A stretch of DNA of 64,000 nucleotides from Planotetraspora silvatica (GCF_016863315.1 NZ_BOOQ01000032.1:62001-126000), one strand, 5' to 3'; shown: positions 16,638 through 26,284, counted from the stretch's first letter. Notes: generated from the letters alone by a model not told the origin. Numbers and translations are program-made.

Positions 16638-17180
16638 ATGGTCGCCCTCATGCCCGAACTCATCGCCCCCACAGAGCGACTGCACAAATCATGGCTGGCG
16701 GCACGCGATGAGTGGGATCCAGGTGCTCACCAGGACGGGGCCGGCCTGTACCTGGCTCCCGATGACGACGTCGACAGCCCTGAAAGCTTCTCGACATGGG
16801 TCGATCGGCTTCTCCGGGCTTCGGACGAGTCGGTTCCCGTCGCGCCGGGGCGCGTTCACGTCACCTACTACTGGATCGTCGATCATGACACCTACCTGGG
16901 AGCCATCGATCTGCGCCACTACCTGAACGCCGTTCTGCTCGAACTCGGCGGGCACATCGGCTACAGCGTCCGGCCTTCCGCCAGGAGACGCGGTGTGGCC
17001 ACCTGGGCACTGGGCGCGGTTCTGCCCCAGGCCCGCACGCTCGGCCTGGACCGCGTCCTGGTCACGTGCGACGTCGACAACCCCGGCTCCGCGCGCACCA
17101 TCGAGCATAACGGCGGCGTCCTGGAGGACGTACGGACGACCGAGGCGGGCGTCAAGCGCCGCTACTGGATCAATCTCTGA
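16638..17180 (+). CDS. GNAT family N-acetyltransferase
   Basis: A 180-residue GNAT enzyme. The acetyl-CoA motif A reads GHIGYSVRPSARRRGVATWA (about residues 100-119), followed by GLDRVLVTCDVDNPGSARTI and the C-terminal strand. This matches the family whose members acetylate small amines or protein N-termini; the substrate is unknown. The ATG at 16638 has GAAAGGG upstream; an earlier in-frame start would add unrelated residues. It is divergent from the MarR operon. Confidence 0.9.
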   Translation: MVALMPELIAPTERLHKSWLAARDEWDPGAHQDGAGLYLAPDDDVDSPESFSTWVDRLLRASDESVPVAPGRVHVTYYWIVDHDTYLGAIDLRHYLNAVLLELGGHIGYSVRPSARRRGVATWALGAVLPQARTLGLDRVLVTCDVDNPGSARTIEHNGGVLEDVRTTEAGVKRRYWINL

Positions 17181-17211
17181 GCGCGGCCCCCTCCAGAAGG
17201 CAGGCCCGGGC

Positions 17212-19184
17212 TCAGAAAGGGGGAACGTCGTCAGCCGGCCCAGGTGGCGGCCTCTCGACTCGTCCGAGCAGAGGGGACGCGTGCGATGAAGTCGACGGTG
17301 ACGGCTCCGGCGCCTCCCACCAGGGCGGATCGTCCTCAGCAGAGAAGAGCACGATCGGCTCGACCTCAACCTCGACCCGGGCCTCAGCCTCGACCTCCTC
17401 GCACCCGGTCGGAATGTCGGGGATGACCGGCTCCGGAAGAGGCTCGATGATCGGTGGCGACGAGACCGGATACCGGTGCCCGAGGCGGCTGATCCAGACC
17501 ACCTGACCAGGCACGGACTGGACGACCCGCCAACCATGCTCACGCAGGCCGTGGTCGTGGGCGCATGCGGCCTCCAGATTCCGCGCGATGGTCGCCCCGC
17601 CCTGGCCGTACGGGCTGATGTGATCGATCTCGGACCGGCCGGCGGGCGCACGACAACCGGGCGCGCTGCACACGCGGTCACGCATCTGCACCCAACGCCG
17701 GAGAGCCGCGTGCGCGAAGCGCCGCCGGGCGTCACCATCACGCACAGCCGGGAGATCCAGTTGGCGGGCGATGTCAGCGATGAGCTTCGCCCACCCACCC
17801 AGCGCGGGGAGGTCCGCTTGCCATCGCCGCAGCAGCGACAGGGGGATCTGCAATTCCACGATCCCGCGTCGGCTCCGAGGAGTGGAGGCAGGGCCGCGAG
17901 GCCATCCCTCCGGCCGGTGACCAGTGATCCCGGCGTGCACCAGGCGGCCGTCCTCATCGCAGACGGCGAAGCGCCATTCCCCGGAGATCTGCTGTTTCAC
18001 CAGGCGGCGAGCGAGATGAGCATGTATCGGCCCCCACCCGGCCAGCTCTCCGGGAAGGTCGTCCAGATGAACGAGCGTGGTGACCCTGACCCGCACCTCC
18101 CCGGCCGCGGCCCTTCGTCCGCCGGAATGCCGGCCGCCAGGAGCACAGCCGAAGCTCGGAGCCGACCCGCCATGGGCGCCGGGAGCGGCGGGGACCGTGT
18201 CGCTGACGGCATCATCGATCGTTTCGCTGATCACGTCAGCGGCGGCGTCAGGGTCGGAGCCAGCGTGGGCGTCGGAGCCGGAGCCGGAACCGGTGTCAGG
18301 GTCGGGGCCGGAACCGGCGTCATGGACGGCTTCGTCGGAGACCTCGTCGGCGTAGTCGTCCTCCTCACCGAAGGCGGCCTCCGCCGCCTGGAGCAGGACG
18401 GCGACGATGGCGCCGTCATCCAGGCCGGCGAGGCTCCCGTCCAGTAGGCCGAGGAAGACGTCAGTCCGGATGTGGTCGATCGGGACGCGCAAGCCCGCCC
18501 GCTTGGCCTTCTGCGCGATCGCGTCCACGCGGGAGATCGCGGCCGCGGCCTGATCCACCGGCAACTGATGCCCGGTGATGGTCGCGGTGCCGTCCGGGTG
18601 CCGCATCCCCTCCACGCGCCGCCGCTGAAGAGCCCGTTCATATCTACGGCGCGCCCAGCCGGGATCGGCGGCGAGTAACAGCCGCTTGATCTTCTCCCTC
18701 AACTCCCCGGTGGTCCACCGCCCGGCCTTGGCGCCAGGTGATCGGCGACCGCAGTCGCCACGTGCTCGGGCACGTCCTCGAGCCAGTCACAGAACACCCG
18801 AGCGCGCGCCTTGTCGATCCGCCCGGATTGCAGCGCGTCACGAACCTGAGGCAGCCGGCTTGCCAGGAAATAGGAGAACCAATATTCGTATTCGGCCGCC
18901 CGGCGAGTGAGAGTAAGCGCAGCACGAATCTCGTCGGCATATTTATCCGGCTGAACCATTTTCTTCATGTCGCACGGAGACGACTCATAAAGCCCGACCT
19001 CTGCCATCACAGTGGCTTTACGAGCCTGGACATGAGACTCCAACCGAGCATAAGCCTGCAGGACGACCACGGCGTCATAGCCGCTCAACCGGCTCAGATC
19101 AAGGCCGTCCAAGACGGCCGCCAACTCCGGGCCTGGCGCCACATCGGCCAGGCCGTCGGGAATCCGCTGCCGCTCGACAATCAC
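17212..19184 (-). pseudogene. DUF222 / 13E12-type HNH endonuclease, broken by a frameshift near 18,715
   Basis: Two overlapping frames make one DUF222-HNH protein. The 5' frame (19184-18699, 161 aa) has the DUF222 N-terminus, GYDAVVVLQAYARLESHVQA. The 3' frame (18702-17212) starts at an unlikely TTG and continues DUF222, then an Asp/Ala/Gly-rich linker, then HNH: CSAPGCRAPAGRSEIDHISP and HDHGLREHGW. Shifting one base around CTGGCGCCAAGG joins them into AVADHLA-x-AKAGRWTTGELREKI, which reads as continuous family sequence. So there is a one-base indel. It could be real decay, sequence error, or coupled translation, because the junction is TTGA (start over stop). These mobile-like genes are common in actinobacteria and their role is poorly known. 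Confidence 0.8.
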
Positions 19185-19372
19185 ACCAGGAAATTACCAA
19201 GCGCCACCGACAAAACCGCTCGCGGTACAACGCGACGCAGATGTCCGGGTCAACCGCAGCCCGACACTCGGAAAGCCCGGTCGAGTAATGGCCCGGACAA
19301 CCACATCAACAATAAGGACAATCCCCGGAAATGCGACACCCACCGGGCAAAGCGGGCGTACAGCGCCCCGGG

Positions 19373-20449
19373 TCAGGCCAGGGCGGCCCTGGTCTCCTCG
19401 GCGAGCGACTCCACCAGCCGGGCAGCCGGAAGATCACGCCCAAGCCGGTAGCCGACACCGGCCCACAGCGACATCCCGTGCGGGTCACCCTGCTCGCCCG
19501 CCGCCCGGCGCAGCCCCGTCGTCAGCCGATGCACCTGAGGGTAGAGGTGCGGCGCGGATCCCTCGTGCTCGGTCATGAAGCGGTTGAGCAGGCCCCGGGC
19601 CCGGCGGCCGGTGAACGCGCGCGTGAATGCGGTTTCCGTGAAGGCGGGGTCGGTCAACGCCGCCTTGTGCACCGGATGCGCCCCGCACTCCGGCGTACGC
19701 AGGAACGCGGTGCCGAGTTGCGCGGCGACGGCTCCCGCCCGGAGGACGGCCGCGATGCCCCGCCCGTCCATGATCCCGCCCGCCGCCGCCAGCGGAAGGT
19801 CCACGACTCCCCGGATCTCGGCCACGAGCTCGGGCAGCCCCGACGGTGGCGACCAGTCAGAAGGGAGGAAGTCGGCCTGATGACCTCCGGCGCCCGGCCC
19901 CTGCACCGCCAGCGCGTCCGCCCCGGTCTCGGCGGCGGCGACGGCCTCGGCGGGGGTGTTCACGGTGACGACCACCACGCTTCCCGCACTCCGCAGGCGG
20001 GCCGCGACCTCGGAGGACGGGCAGCCGAACATGAAGCTCACGACAGGGACCCTCTCGGACTCGAGGAGGTCGATCTTCGCCTCCCACTCGTCGTCGTCCC
20101 AGGTGACCGTCTGCGGCAGGGCTACGCCGTACCGCTCCGCCTCCGCAGCAAGCTCCTCGCGATAACGCGCGAGAGCCGCCTCGACTCCGGTGACCCCCGC
20201 GCGGGCCGGATCGGGGCCGGGAACGAAGACGTTCACGCCGAACGGCTCGCCCGTCTTCTCGCGAACCGCCGCGATCTCATCTCGTACGGCAGCCGCCGTG
20301 CGAGATCCGGCGGCCACGAATCCCAGCCCGCCCGCGGCCGACACCGTCGCGGCGAGCGCGGGTGTGGACGGGCCTCCGGCCATCGGCGCCTGGATGACGG
20401 GCAGCGCCATCCCGAAGGGAAGAATGCGGCCGTCCATGGAGCTCCTCAT
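19373..20449 (-). CDS. Nitronate monooxygenase (2-nitropropane dioxygenase family)
   Basis: A 358-residue FMN TIM-barrel. VIQAPMAGGPSTPALAATVS near the N-terminus, then SFMFGCPSSE, GADALAVQGPGAGGHQADF with the catalytic-type His, and AAGGIMDGRGIAAVLRAGA with GTAFLRTPE are the family signatures. It oxidises alkyl nitronates such as propionate 3-nitronate, or acts as a flavin reductase-like detoxifier. The start overlaps the pcaB stop by four bases (ATGA), so the two are translationally coupled. The link with pcaB suggests an aromatic/nitro-compound degradation context, but no other pca gene is nearby. Confidence 0.9.
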   Translation of the reverse strand: MRSSMDGRILPFGMALPVIQAPMAGGPSTPALAATVSAAGGLGFVAAGSRTAAAVRDEIAAVREKTGEPFGVNVFVPGPDPARAGVTGVEAALARYREELAAEAERYGVALPQTVTWDDDEWEAKIDLLESERVPVVSFMFGCPSSEVAARLRSAGSVVVVTVNTPAEAVAAAETGADALAVQGPGAGGHQADFLPSDWSPPSGLPELVAEIRGVVDLPLAAAGGIMDGRGIAAVLRAGAVAAQLGTAFLRTPECGAHPVHKAALTDPAFTETAFTRAFTGRRARGLLNRFMTEHEGSAPHLYPQVHRLTTGLRRAAGEQGDPHGMSLWAGVGYRLGRDLPAARLVESLAEETRAALA

Positions 20450-21864
20450 CCCTCACCCGGCTCGTACGCCCGCAGCGCGCGGTCCACGAGTGTTCCAGCG
20501 GCCCCAGTGTATGCCGCGGGATCAACAAGATCGGCGATGTCCTCCCTGGTCAGACGCGCGGCGACCTCGGGGATCTCCATCAGCGCATCGGTGATCGGCC
20601 GGCCCGTCGCCGCGGCGCTCGCGGCGGCCCCGCCGAGAAGCCGCTTGGCGGCCGCCTTGCCGAGGATCGGGGCCAGGACGGCCGCGAGACGTTCGGTCAC
20701 GATCAGGCTTCCGGTGAGCTCGAGGTTGGCCCGCATCCGATCCGGGAAGACCTCGAGCCCCTCGGCGAGCTCGGCCGCCACCTCGGCGGCGCCTCCGACG
20801 AGGCGCAGGCACTCCCGCAGGGGTTGCCACTCGGCCTGCCAGGCACCGGCGGGGCGCTCGTCCTCGGCGAGCATGCACTGCCCGAGGGTCGCCGCGAGCA
20901 TCGGCACCTGGATCGCCGCCGAGCGGATCAGCGTCGTGAGCACGGGGTTGCGCTTGTGGGGCATCGCCGACGAGCCGCCACGACCCGCCGCGGATGGCTC
21001 CGCGACCTCCGCGACCTCGGTCCTCGACAACGACTGGACGTCCACCGCGATCTTCCCGAGCACCCCGGCGGTGAGCGTCAGCACGCCCGCCAGGTCCGCG
21101 AGCGGGATCCGCGACGTGTGCCAGGGCAGCACCGGGTCCTTCAGTCCGACCTCCGCTGCGAAGGCCGCCATCAGCCGCTCGGGATGGGACTCCAGATCTG
21201 GCGCCCCGGCGATCCCCGCGTACTCCAGATAGGCGGCGAGCGTGCCCGCCGCACCCCCGAGCTGGGCAGGAAGCTCCGCGCGTACGCGGCTCAGCCGTTC
21301 ACCGGCGGCCACGACGGAATGCAGCCATCCGGCCGCCTTCAGCCCGAACGTGACGGGAACCGCGTGCCGGCCGAGCGTCCGTCCCACCATGATCGTGTCG
21401 CGGTGGTTCCGGGCCAGCCGGGCCAGAGCGGCGGTCGTCCGATCGAGGTCGGCCTGGATCAGCGCGAGGGTCCGGCCGGCCACCAGCATCGCCGCGGTGT
21501 CCATCATGTCCTGGCTCGTGGACCCTCGGTGGACGTGCTCCGCGGCGCCGGCGTCCACCGCCGCGACGGCCGCCGTCAGCTCCTCGACCAGCGCGACCAC
21601 CGGGTTGCCCGCCTCGCGGGCGCGTACGGCCAGGCGCGCCAGGTCGATCGCCCCGGCCCCCGCCACCCGCGTGACGGTCTCCGCCGCGGCGGCCGGGACC
21701 GCCCCCAGACGGGCCTGGGCCCGGGCCAGCGCCGCCTCGGCGTCGAGCAGCGCCCGGAGCCAGGCCCGGTCGTCGGTGGCACGCTCGGCCGCGCCGCCCG
21801 CCCGCACCGGAGAGAGCAGCCCGGAGTCCGGGCCGGGACGGTCGTCTCCCAAGAGGTCGGTCAT
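20446..21864 (-). CDS. pcaB: 3-carboxy-cis,cis-muconate cycloisomerase-like fumarase/aspartase superfamily protein
   Basis: A 472-residue member of the aspartase/fumarase superfamily, most like PcaB of the protocatechuate branch of beta-ketoadipate catabolism. The superfamily signature GSSAMPHKRNPV is present, with HRGSTSQDMMDTAAML and GRTLGRHAVPVTFGLK upstream. I start at MTDLLGDD; the frame extends 20 residues upstream without family similarity. It is isolated from pcaG/H/C/D, so adenylosuccinate-lyase-like alternatives cannot be fully excluded, though TSQDMMDTA favours PcaB. It is translationally coupled to the nitronate monooxygenase. Confidence 0.85.
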   Translation of the reverse strand: MTDLLGDDRPGPDSGLLSPVRAGGAAERATDDRAWLRALLDAEAALARAQARLGAVPAAAAETVTRVAGAGAIDLARLAVRAREAGNPVVALVEELTAAVAAVDAGAAEHVHRGSTSQDMMDTAAMLVAGRTLALIQADLDRTTAALARLARNHRDTIMVGRTLGRHAVPVTFGLKAAGWLHSVVAAGERLSRVRAELPAQLGGAAGTLAAYLEYAGIAGAPDLESHPERLMAAFAAEVGLKDPVLPWHTSRIPLADLAGVLTLTAGVLGKIAVDVQSLSRTEVAEVAEPSAAGRGGSSAMPHKRNPVLTTLIRSAAIQVPMLAATLGQCMLAEDERPAGAWQAEWQPLRECLRLVGGAAEVAAELAEGLEVFPDRMRANLELTGSLIVTERLAAVLAPILGKAAAKRLLGGAAASAAATGRPITDALMEIPEVAARLTREDIADLVDPAAYTGAAGTLVDRALRAYEPGEG

Positions 21865-21946
21865 CGGTGCAACCTTCCCGTCGCCGCCGGGTGGGCGCCG
21901 CCGCGAGACCCTCGGCGTCTCCAAGGGCCTCGGGCGCCGGAGTGCG

Positions 21947-22588
21947 TCAGCTGAAGTCGAGGTCGCCCGTGCGGGTGCGCTTCAGCTCGAAGAAATACGG
22001 ATAACGGGCGAGTGCGTACGCGCCGTCGAAGACGTGCAGGGCGTCCTCGCCCCGCGGGATGCGGCTCAGCACCGGCCCGAAGAACGCCACGCCGTCGACG
22101 TGGATGGTGGGGGTGCCCACGTCCTCGCCTACCGGGTCCATGCCCTCGTGGTGGCTGCGGCGCAGCGCCTCGTCGTAGTCCGAGCCCGACGCCGCGTCGG
22201 CCAGTTCGACAGGCAGTCCGACCTCGGCCAGCGCCTCCTTGGCGACCAGGTCGAAGTCCTTGTTCCCCTGGTTGTGGATCCGGGTGCCCATGGCGGTGTA
22301 GAGGTCCCTGAGCACCTCCTCGCCGTGCTGCTCCGCGGCGGCGATGCACACCCGCACGGGACCCCAGCCCCTGTCGAGCATGTCGCGGTACTGCTGGGGA
22401 AGCTCATCCCTGTTCTCGTTGAGAACCGACAGGCTCATCACCCGGAATCGGAGGTCGATGTCCCGCTGCTTCTCCACCTCGAGGATCCACCGGGAGCTGA
22501 TCCACGCGAACGGGCACATCGGATCGAAGTAGAAATCGACCTTGGGCCGGGCCGCGGGCTCCGCCTCTGCCTGGTCAGTCGTCGCCAT
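21947..22588 (-). CDS. DsbA-family thioredoxin-fold protein, Rv2466c (mycothiol-dependent nitroreductase) type
   Basis: A 213-residue thioredoxin-fold protein with an alpha-helical insert. [19 protein letters not shown] near residues 21-39 is the active-site region of the Rv2466c family, the mycothiol/mycoredoxin-dependent reductase. Rv2466c has CPWC; here the second Cys is Ala (CPFA), giving a monothiol site. The cis-Pro loop GTPTIHVDG is intact. It probably works with mycothiol, which Actinomycetota use instead of glutathione; this is inference. AAGGAGACG precedes the ATG, and a long palindrome sits just upstream. Confidence 0.87.
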   Translation of the reverse strand: MATTDQAEAEPAARPKVDFYFDPMCPFAWISSRWILEVEKQRDIDLRFRVMSLSVLNENRDELPQQYRDMLDRGWGPVRVCIAAAEQHGEEVLRDLYTAMGTRIHNQGNKDFDLVAKEALAEVGLPVELADAASGSDYDEALRRSHHEGMDPVGEDVGTPTIHVDGVAFFGPVLSRIPRGEDALHVFDGAYALARYPYFFELKRTRTGDLDFS

Positions 22589-22607
22589 GACGTCTCCTTA
22601 CTTGGAA

Positions 22608-22645
22608 GTCTCGCCGAGTCGGGGCCGGATCCGCCTCGGCGAGAC
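22608..22645. promoter_or_regulatory. 11-bp inverted repeat in the leader of the Rv2466c-like gene
   Basis: GTCTCGCCGAG (22608-22618) pairs with CTCGGCGAGAC (22635-22645) over a 16-nt loop. It starts 20 bp upstream of the ATG of the minus-strand gene, immediately before its Shine-Dalgarno. It could be an operator or an RNA hairpin. Which one cannot be told from sequence. Confidence 0.5.
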
Positions 22646-22851
22646 ACGCCTGGGGACCGGCGTGGCACCGACACCGCCTCAAGACTCTTGAACCACCGCC
22701 GGTGATCCCTTAATTCCCGGTCGACACCCCGGGACTCTCCCCGGGCCCGACGGCCACATGCGCCCCCGTTCGCGCCTGTCCGTATGGTGGTCTTCCGAGC
22801 GGCCGCCGCGCCAGGCGGGCACACGGAGGGCACACGGAGGGCGAGAGCACG

Positions 22852-23637
22852 ATGAGCATAACGAGAGCCGACAAGGCGGCGACACTGCGTGCGTTACACG
22901 TGCCGGGCGACCCGCTCGTGCTCCCCAACATCTGGGACGCGGCGTCGGCGCGAATCGTCGAGTCGGCCGGTTTCCCCGTGGTCGCCACCGGCAGCGCGGC
23001 GGTCGCCCCTGTGCTCGGCTACGCGGACGGCGAGGGCACTCCCCCCGGCGAGATGCTGGCCGCGGTCGCCCGCATCGCCTCGGCCGTCGGCGTTCCGGTG
23101 ACCGCCGACGTCGAACGCGGCTACGGGCTGCCGCCCGGCGAGCTGGTCGAGCGCCTGTGCGCCACGGAGGCGGTCGGCTGCAACATCGAGGACTCCGACC
23201 CCGTCACGGGCGCGATGATCGACGCCGGCGAGCAGGCCGACTTCCTCGCGGGCGTCCGCGCCGCGGCGATCGCGGCGGGCTCCGACCTGGTCGTCAACGC
23301 GCGGGTGGACAGCTTCCTCCACGGGTCGGGGACGCCCGAGGAGCGGCTCGCCGACGCGATCGAGCGTGGCCGCCGCTACCTGAGCGCCGGAGCCGACTGC
23401 GTGTACCCCATCTTCGTCAGCGATCCCGGCACGATCCGGACGCTCGTCGAAGAGCTGGGCGCCCCGGTCAACGTGCTGTTCCGGCCGGGCGTGCCGAGCA
23501 TCGCCGAGCTCGCGGAGCTCGGAGTGGCCCGGGTGAGCTTCGGGCACGGGCTCCACACGGCGACGCAGGACTTCACCGCCCGCATGGTGGCCGCGATCAA
23601 GACGGGCCGCAGTCCCTACCCGCCGCAGGAGGCCTGA
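22852..23637 (+). CDS. Isocitrate lyase / PEP mutase family protein
   Basis: A 261-residue TIM-barrel of the PEP mutase/isocitrate lyase superfamily. VLPNIWDAASARIVESAGFP is the N-terminal signature. PVTADVERGYG carries the metal/substrate Asp residues. The usual KKCGH catalytic loop of isocitrate lyase is replaced by CNIEDSD, as in oxaloacetate hydrolase-like or 2-methylisocitrate lyase-like members. The family breaks or rearranges C-C and C-P bonds in 2-oxoacid-like substrates; the exact substrate here is unknown. GAGGGCGAGAGC lies upstream of the ATG. Confidence 0.88.
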   Translation: MSITRADKAATLRALHVPGDPLVLPNIWDAASARIVESAGFPVVATGSAAVAPVLGYADGEGTPPGEMLAAVARIASAVGVPVTADVERGYGLPPGELVERLCATEAVGCNIEDSDPVTGAMIDAGEQADFLAGVRAAAIAAGSDLVVNARVDSFLHGSGTPEERLADAIERGRRYLSAGADCVYPIFVSDPGTIRTLVEELGAPVNVLFRPGVPSIAELAELGVARVSFGHGLHTATQDFTARMVAAIKTGRSPYPPQEA

Positions 23638-23663
23638 CAGGTGCCTCCCCTACCATCGACGGC

Positions 23664-24347
23664 ATGACCAACGTGCTGGTCGTGGAGGACGATCCGGCGA
23701 TCGGCTCGGAACTGGCGGATGCGCTGGCCGACCACGGATACGAGACGGCCCTGGCGGCCACCGGTGAGACCGCGCTCGACCTGGCGCTGCGCGTCACTCC
23801 CGACCTCGTGCTGCTCGACCTCGGCCTCCCCGACGTGGACGGCGTCTCTCTGTGCCAACGGCTCCGGAGCGCCATGCCGTACGCCGTGATCGTGGTGCTG
23901 ACCGCGCGCACCCAGGAGTTCGAGGTCGTGGTCGCGCTCGACGCGGGGGCCGACGACTACCTCACCAAACCGTTCCGGCTGACCGAGTTGCTGGCCCGGT
24001 TGCGGGCGCACCTGCGCAGGCAGGCCGTACCGGCCGACCAGCGCAACATGTCGGCGGGCCGGGTACGCCTGGACCTGGCGGCCCGGCGCGCGTACGTCGC
24101 CGGGACCGAGGTCATGCTGCGTCCCAAGGAGTTCGACCTGCTCACGGTGCTCGTGCGCCGTGCGGGCGAGGTCGTGACGCGGGAGCAGCTCATGGAGGAG
24201 GTGTGGGACGCCAACTGGTTCGGCCCCACCAAGACGCTCGACGTGCACGTCTTCGCCCTGCGCCGCAAACTGACCGAAGAGGGCGAGGATCCCCGCCGGA
24301 TCACCACTCTCAGGGGACTCGGCTACCGGTACGAGACCGACCTCTGA
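23664..24347 (+). CDS. OmpR/PhoB-type response regulator
   Basis: A 227-residue two-component regulator. The receiver domain (1-~115) has acidic residues Glu8, Asp9 and Asp10, phospho-acceptor Asp52 (LVLLDLGLPDVDG), Thr80 and Lys102 (TKPF). A winged-helix DNA-binding domain follows (LRPKEFDLLTVLVR, then TLDVHVFALRRKL and ITTLRGLGYRYE). It is 27 bp after the PEP-mutase-like gene. The partner kinase gene is convergent and abuts it: this gene's TGA at 24345-24347 is followed directly by the kinase stop. Confidence 0.95.
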   Translation: MTNVLVVEDDPAIGSELADALADHGYETALAATGETALDLALRVTPDLVLLDLGLPDVDGVSLCQRLRSAMPYAVIVVLTARTQEFEVVVALDAGADDYLTKPFRLTELLARLRAHLRRQAVPADQRNMSAGRVRLDLAARRAYVAGTEVMLRPKEFDLLTVLVRRAGEVVTREQLMEEVWDANWFGPTKTLDVHVFALRRKLTEEGEDPRRITTLRGLGYRYETDL

Positions 24348-25625
24348 TCATCTGGCCTGCAGCAGCAGACTGAACACGGGAGGCGAGGCCCGCCGGAGGA
24401 TGAGGCGGCCGCCTTCCGCCTCCGCGAGGGACCGTGCGAGCGCGAGGCCGATCCCGTGGCCGTCGCCCGCTCCCCGGGCGAACACGTCGGCCCCCTCCGG
24501 GACACCCGGACCCTGGTCGGACACCACGACGGCGACCCCGTCGCCGAGATCGGACACCTCGACGGTGACCTCGCCTCTGCCGTGGATGGCGGCGTTGTCC
24601 AGCAGCACGTGGAGGATCTGCCGTACGGCCGCGGGCGACGCGGCGACCCCGGGCAGTTCATCGGGGACGGAGACCGTCAGGCCGCGGCCGGTCTCGGCCA
24701 GCGCCGCGCGGCGGTCGACGCAGATCTCCTCCACCAGGGCGCGCACGTCGAACGGCTCCGGTCCGCCGGTGTGCCCGCCGCGGGTCAGGCGCACGAGGTC
24801 CTCGATCGTGGTCTGCAACCGCTCGCCGCGCTCGACCGCCGTGCGGATGACGCCCGCGAGGTCCGCGTCGGGACGGCCCAGCGCCGACTCCAGGCCCAGC
24901 AGTAGGCCGGTGAGCTGCGTGCGGAGCTGATGGGACACGTCGACGCTGAACGCCCGCTCGCGGTCGAGCACGTCGCCGAGCCTCCGCGCGGTCGCCTCCA
25001 GTGCGAGCCCGGCGGCGTCGGCCTCGCGCACATCGGACCGCGGCGCCCTGATGGAGAAGTCACCCGCCCCCAGAGCCTGCGCCGACCTCGTCAGATGCTC
25101 CAGGGGCGCGGCCAGCCGCGCGGACTGCCGCAACGCGAAGACCGCCGCCAGCCCGATCACGACCACGGCGAGCCCCGCCATGGCCAGCCAGGCACGATAC
25201 ATGTGGTCGCGCACGATCTCGTACGGCACGGCCACCCGGACGGACCCGGCCAGCTTCTTGTCGGAGGGGAAGGGCGCGGCGGCCACGAGGAAGCCCCGTT
25301 CGACGCCCTCGTGGACGTGCCCGTCACGGGCGTCGGCCGCGATCCGCGACATGTCCGGCCCCGCGCCGGACAGCTTGGCCCCACTCGCGGCGAAGAAGCC
25401 GACGGTGAGCCTCGACGGCACACCCCTGGGGAGGGGAATCGAGGTCACGCCGTTCCGCACGACGTCGTCGTGGACGACGGCGGCGATCCAGGTGGCGTTG
25501 CGGTCCAGCGACGCCGTCGTGTCGTCGTGGTAGAGCCGCTCCATGGAGATCGCGAGGGGGATGGCGAACAGGGCGACGGAAAGCGTGGCCACGCCCACGA
25601 TGGCCCCCAGCACTCTGAAGCGCAT
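24348..25625 (-). CDS. Sensor histidine kinase (HAMP type)
   Basis: A 425-residue membrane kinase. Transmembrane helices lie at ~5-27 and ~145-165 with an extracytoplasmic sensor domain between them. A HAMP-like linker is followed by the H-box FSVDVSHQLRTQLTG with His232. The ATPase domain has DNAAIHGRG (N-box), DQGPGVP (G1) and GHGIGLALAR (G2). It is the evident partner of the response regulator, but the genes are convergent with touching stops rather than in one operon. The frame extends upstream to 25934; I start at MRFRVLGAIVG because the hydrophobic helix follows at once. Confidence 0.93.
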   Translation of the reverse strand: MRFRVLGAIVGVATLSVALFAIPLAISMERLYHDDTTASLDRNATWIAAVVHDDVVRNGVTSIPLPRGVPSRLTVGFFAASGAKLSGAGPDMSRIAADARDGHVHEGVERGFLVAAAPFPSDKKLAGSVRVAVPYEIVRDHMYRAWLAMAGLAVVVIGLAAVFALRQSARLAAPLEHLTRSAQALGAGDFSIRAPRSDVREADAAGLALEATARRLGDVLDRERAFSVDVSHQLRTQLTGLLLGLESALGRPDADLAGVIRTAVERGERLQTTIEDLVRLTRGGHTGGPEPFDVRALVEEICVDRRAALAETGRGLTVSVPDELPGVAASPAAVRQILHVLLDNAAIHGRGEVTVEVSDLGDGVAVVVSDQGPGVPEGADVFARGAGDGHGIGLALARSLAEAEGGRLILRRASPPVFSLLLQAR

Positions 25626-25759
25626 CGGCCTGCCGTACGGCTCACGCCGACCGGAAGGCTTCTCCACATCCGATGTGATGTGTCGCCTTTTGCCCCATAT
25701 CACCAGCTCAGCGTCCCAGAAATCGGGTGTGCATGTGCACATCGCCCCGAGCGAGGGGC

Positions 25760-26188
25760 TCAGCCGTCCGAGTAGGCCCAGCCCGACCAGCGGGTCACCT
25801 CGACCAGGACGGCGGGGCCCGCCGGAGGGCGGCCGCCGTACTGGGTGTACTTCGCCACCAGCCACTCCACGGCGCGGTCCCGCTCCGGGCCGCGTTCGAC
25901 GACGCGCGCCCGCCCGTCGGCCCTGGCCCACCACAACCGCTCCCAGTCGTCCTCGTAGTGGTCGGTCAGGAGGCAGACCTGAGGGTTCCCGGCGATGTCG
26001 CGGAGACGGCGCAGATCGGTGGTCGTCTTCGGCTTGTGGTCCACGGCGGTCACCACGACGTCGCCGGCTACGGCGAAGGTCACCGGCACGAGCCTCGGCA
26101 CCGCTGTGGCCGCCTCACCCGCGCCGACCGTCGCGAGCCTGGCCACCCGGGCGGCGGCGAAGAGCTCACGTGCCCGGTCCGCCGGCAT
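25760..26188 (-). CDS. PPOX-class F420-dependent (Rv0121c-like) oxidoreductase
   Basis: A 142-residue split beta-barrel protein of the pyridoxamine-phosphate-oxidase-like, F420-binding family (TIGR03668 group). ARVARLATVG and the LVPVTFAVAGDVVVTAVDHKP segments, then NPQVCLLTDHYEDDWERLWW, are typical. The family uses reduced F420 or FMN for reduction of small substrates; the substrate is unknown. Start is either this ATG or a GTG six bases upstream. It lies between the histidine kinase and the divergent zinc-finger protein. Confidence 0.88.
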   Translation of the reverse strand: MPADRARELFAAARVARLATVGAGEAATAVPRLVPVTFAVAGDVVVTAVDHKPKTTTDLRRLRDIAGNPQVCLLTDHYEDDWERLWWARADGRARVVERGPERDRAVEWLVAKYTQYGGRPPAGPAVLVEVTRWSGWAYSDG

Positions 26189-26248
26189 CCTCACGCCGCC
26201 AGGTTATGCCGTGCCGTACGGGCCGTGCCGCCGCCGGACCGGCCGCAC

Positions 26249-26277
26249 TTGATGATCTTTCTTGGGCAACCTAAGGT
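26249..26277 (+). promoter_or_regulatory. Sigma-70-like promoter for a leaderless mRNA
   Basis: TTGATG at 26249-26254 (-35), a 17-bp spacer and TAAGGT at 26272-26277 (-10). The ATG of the next gene is 7 bp downstream of the -10, so transcription should start at or within a base or so of the ATG. There is no Shine-Dalgarno, which fits a leaderless transcript. Confidence 0.7.
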
Positions 26278-26284
26278 TGTCGGA

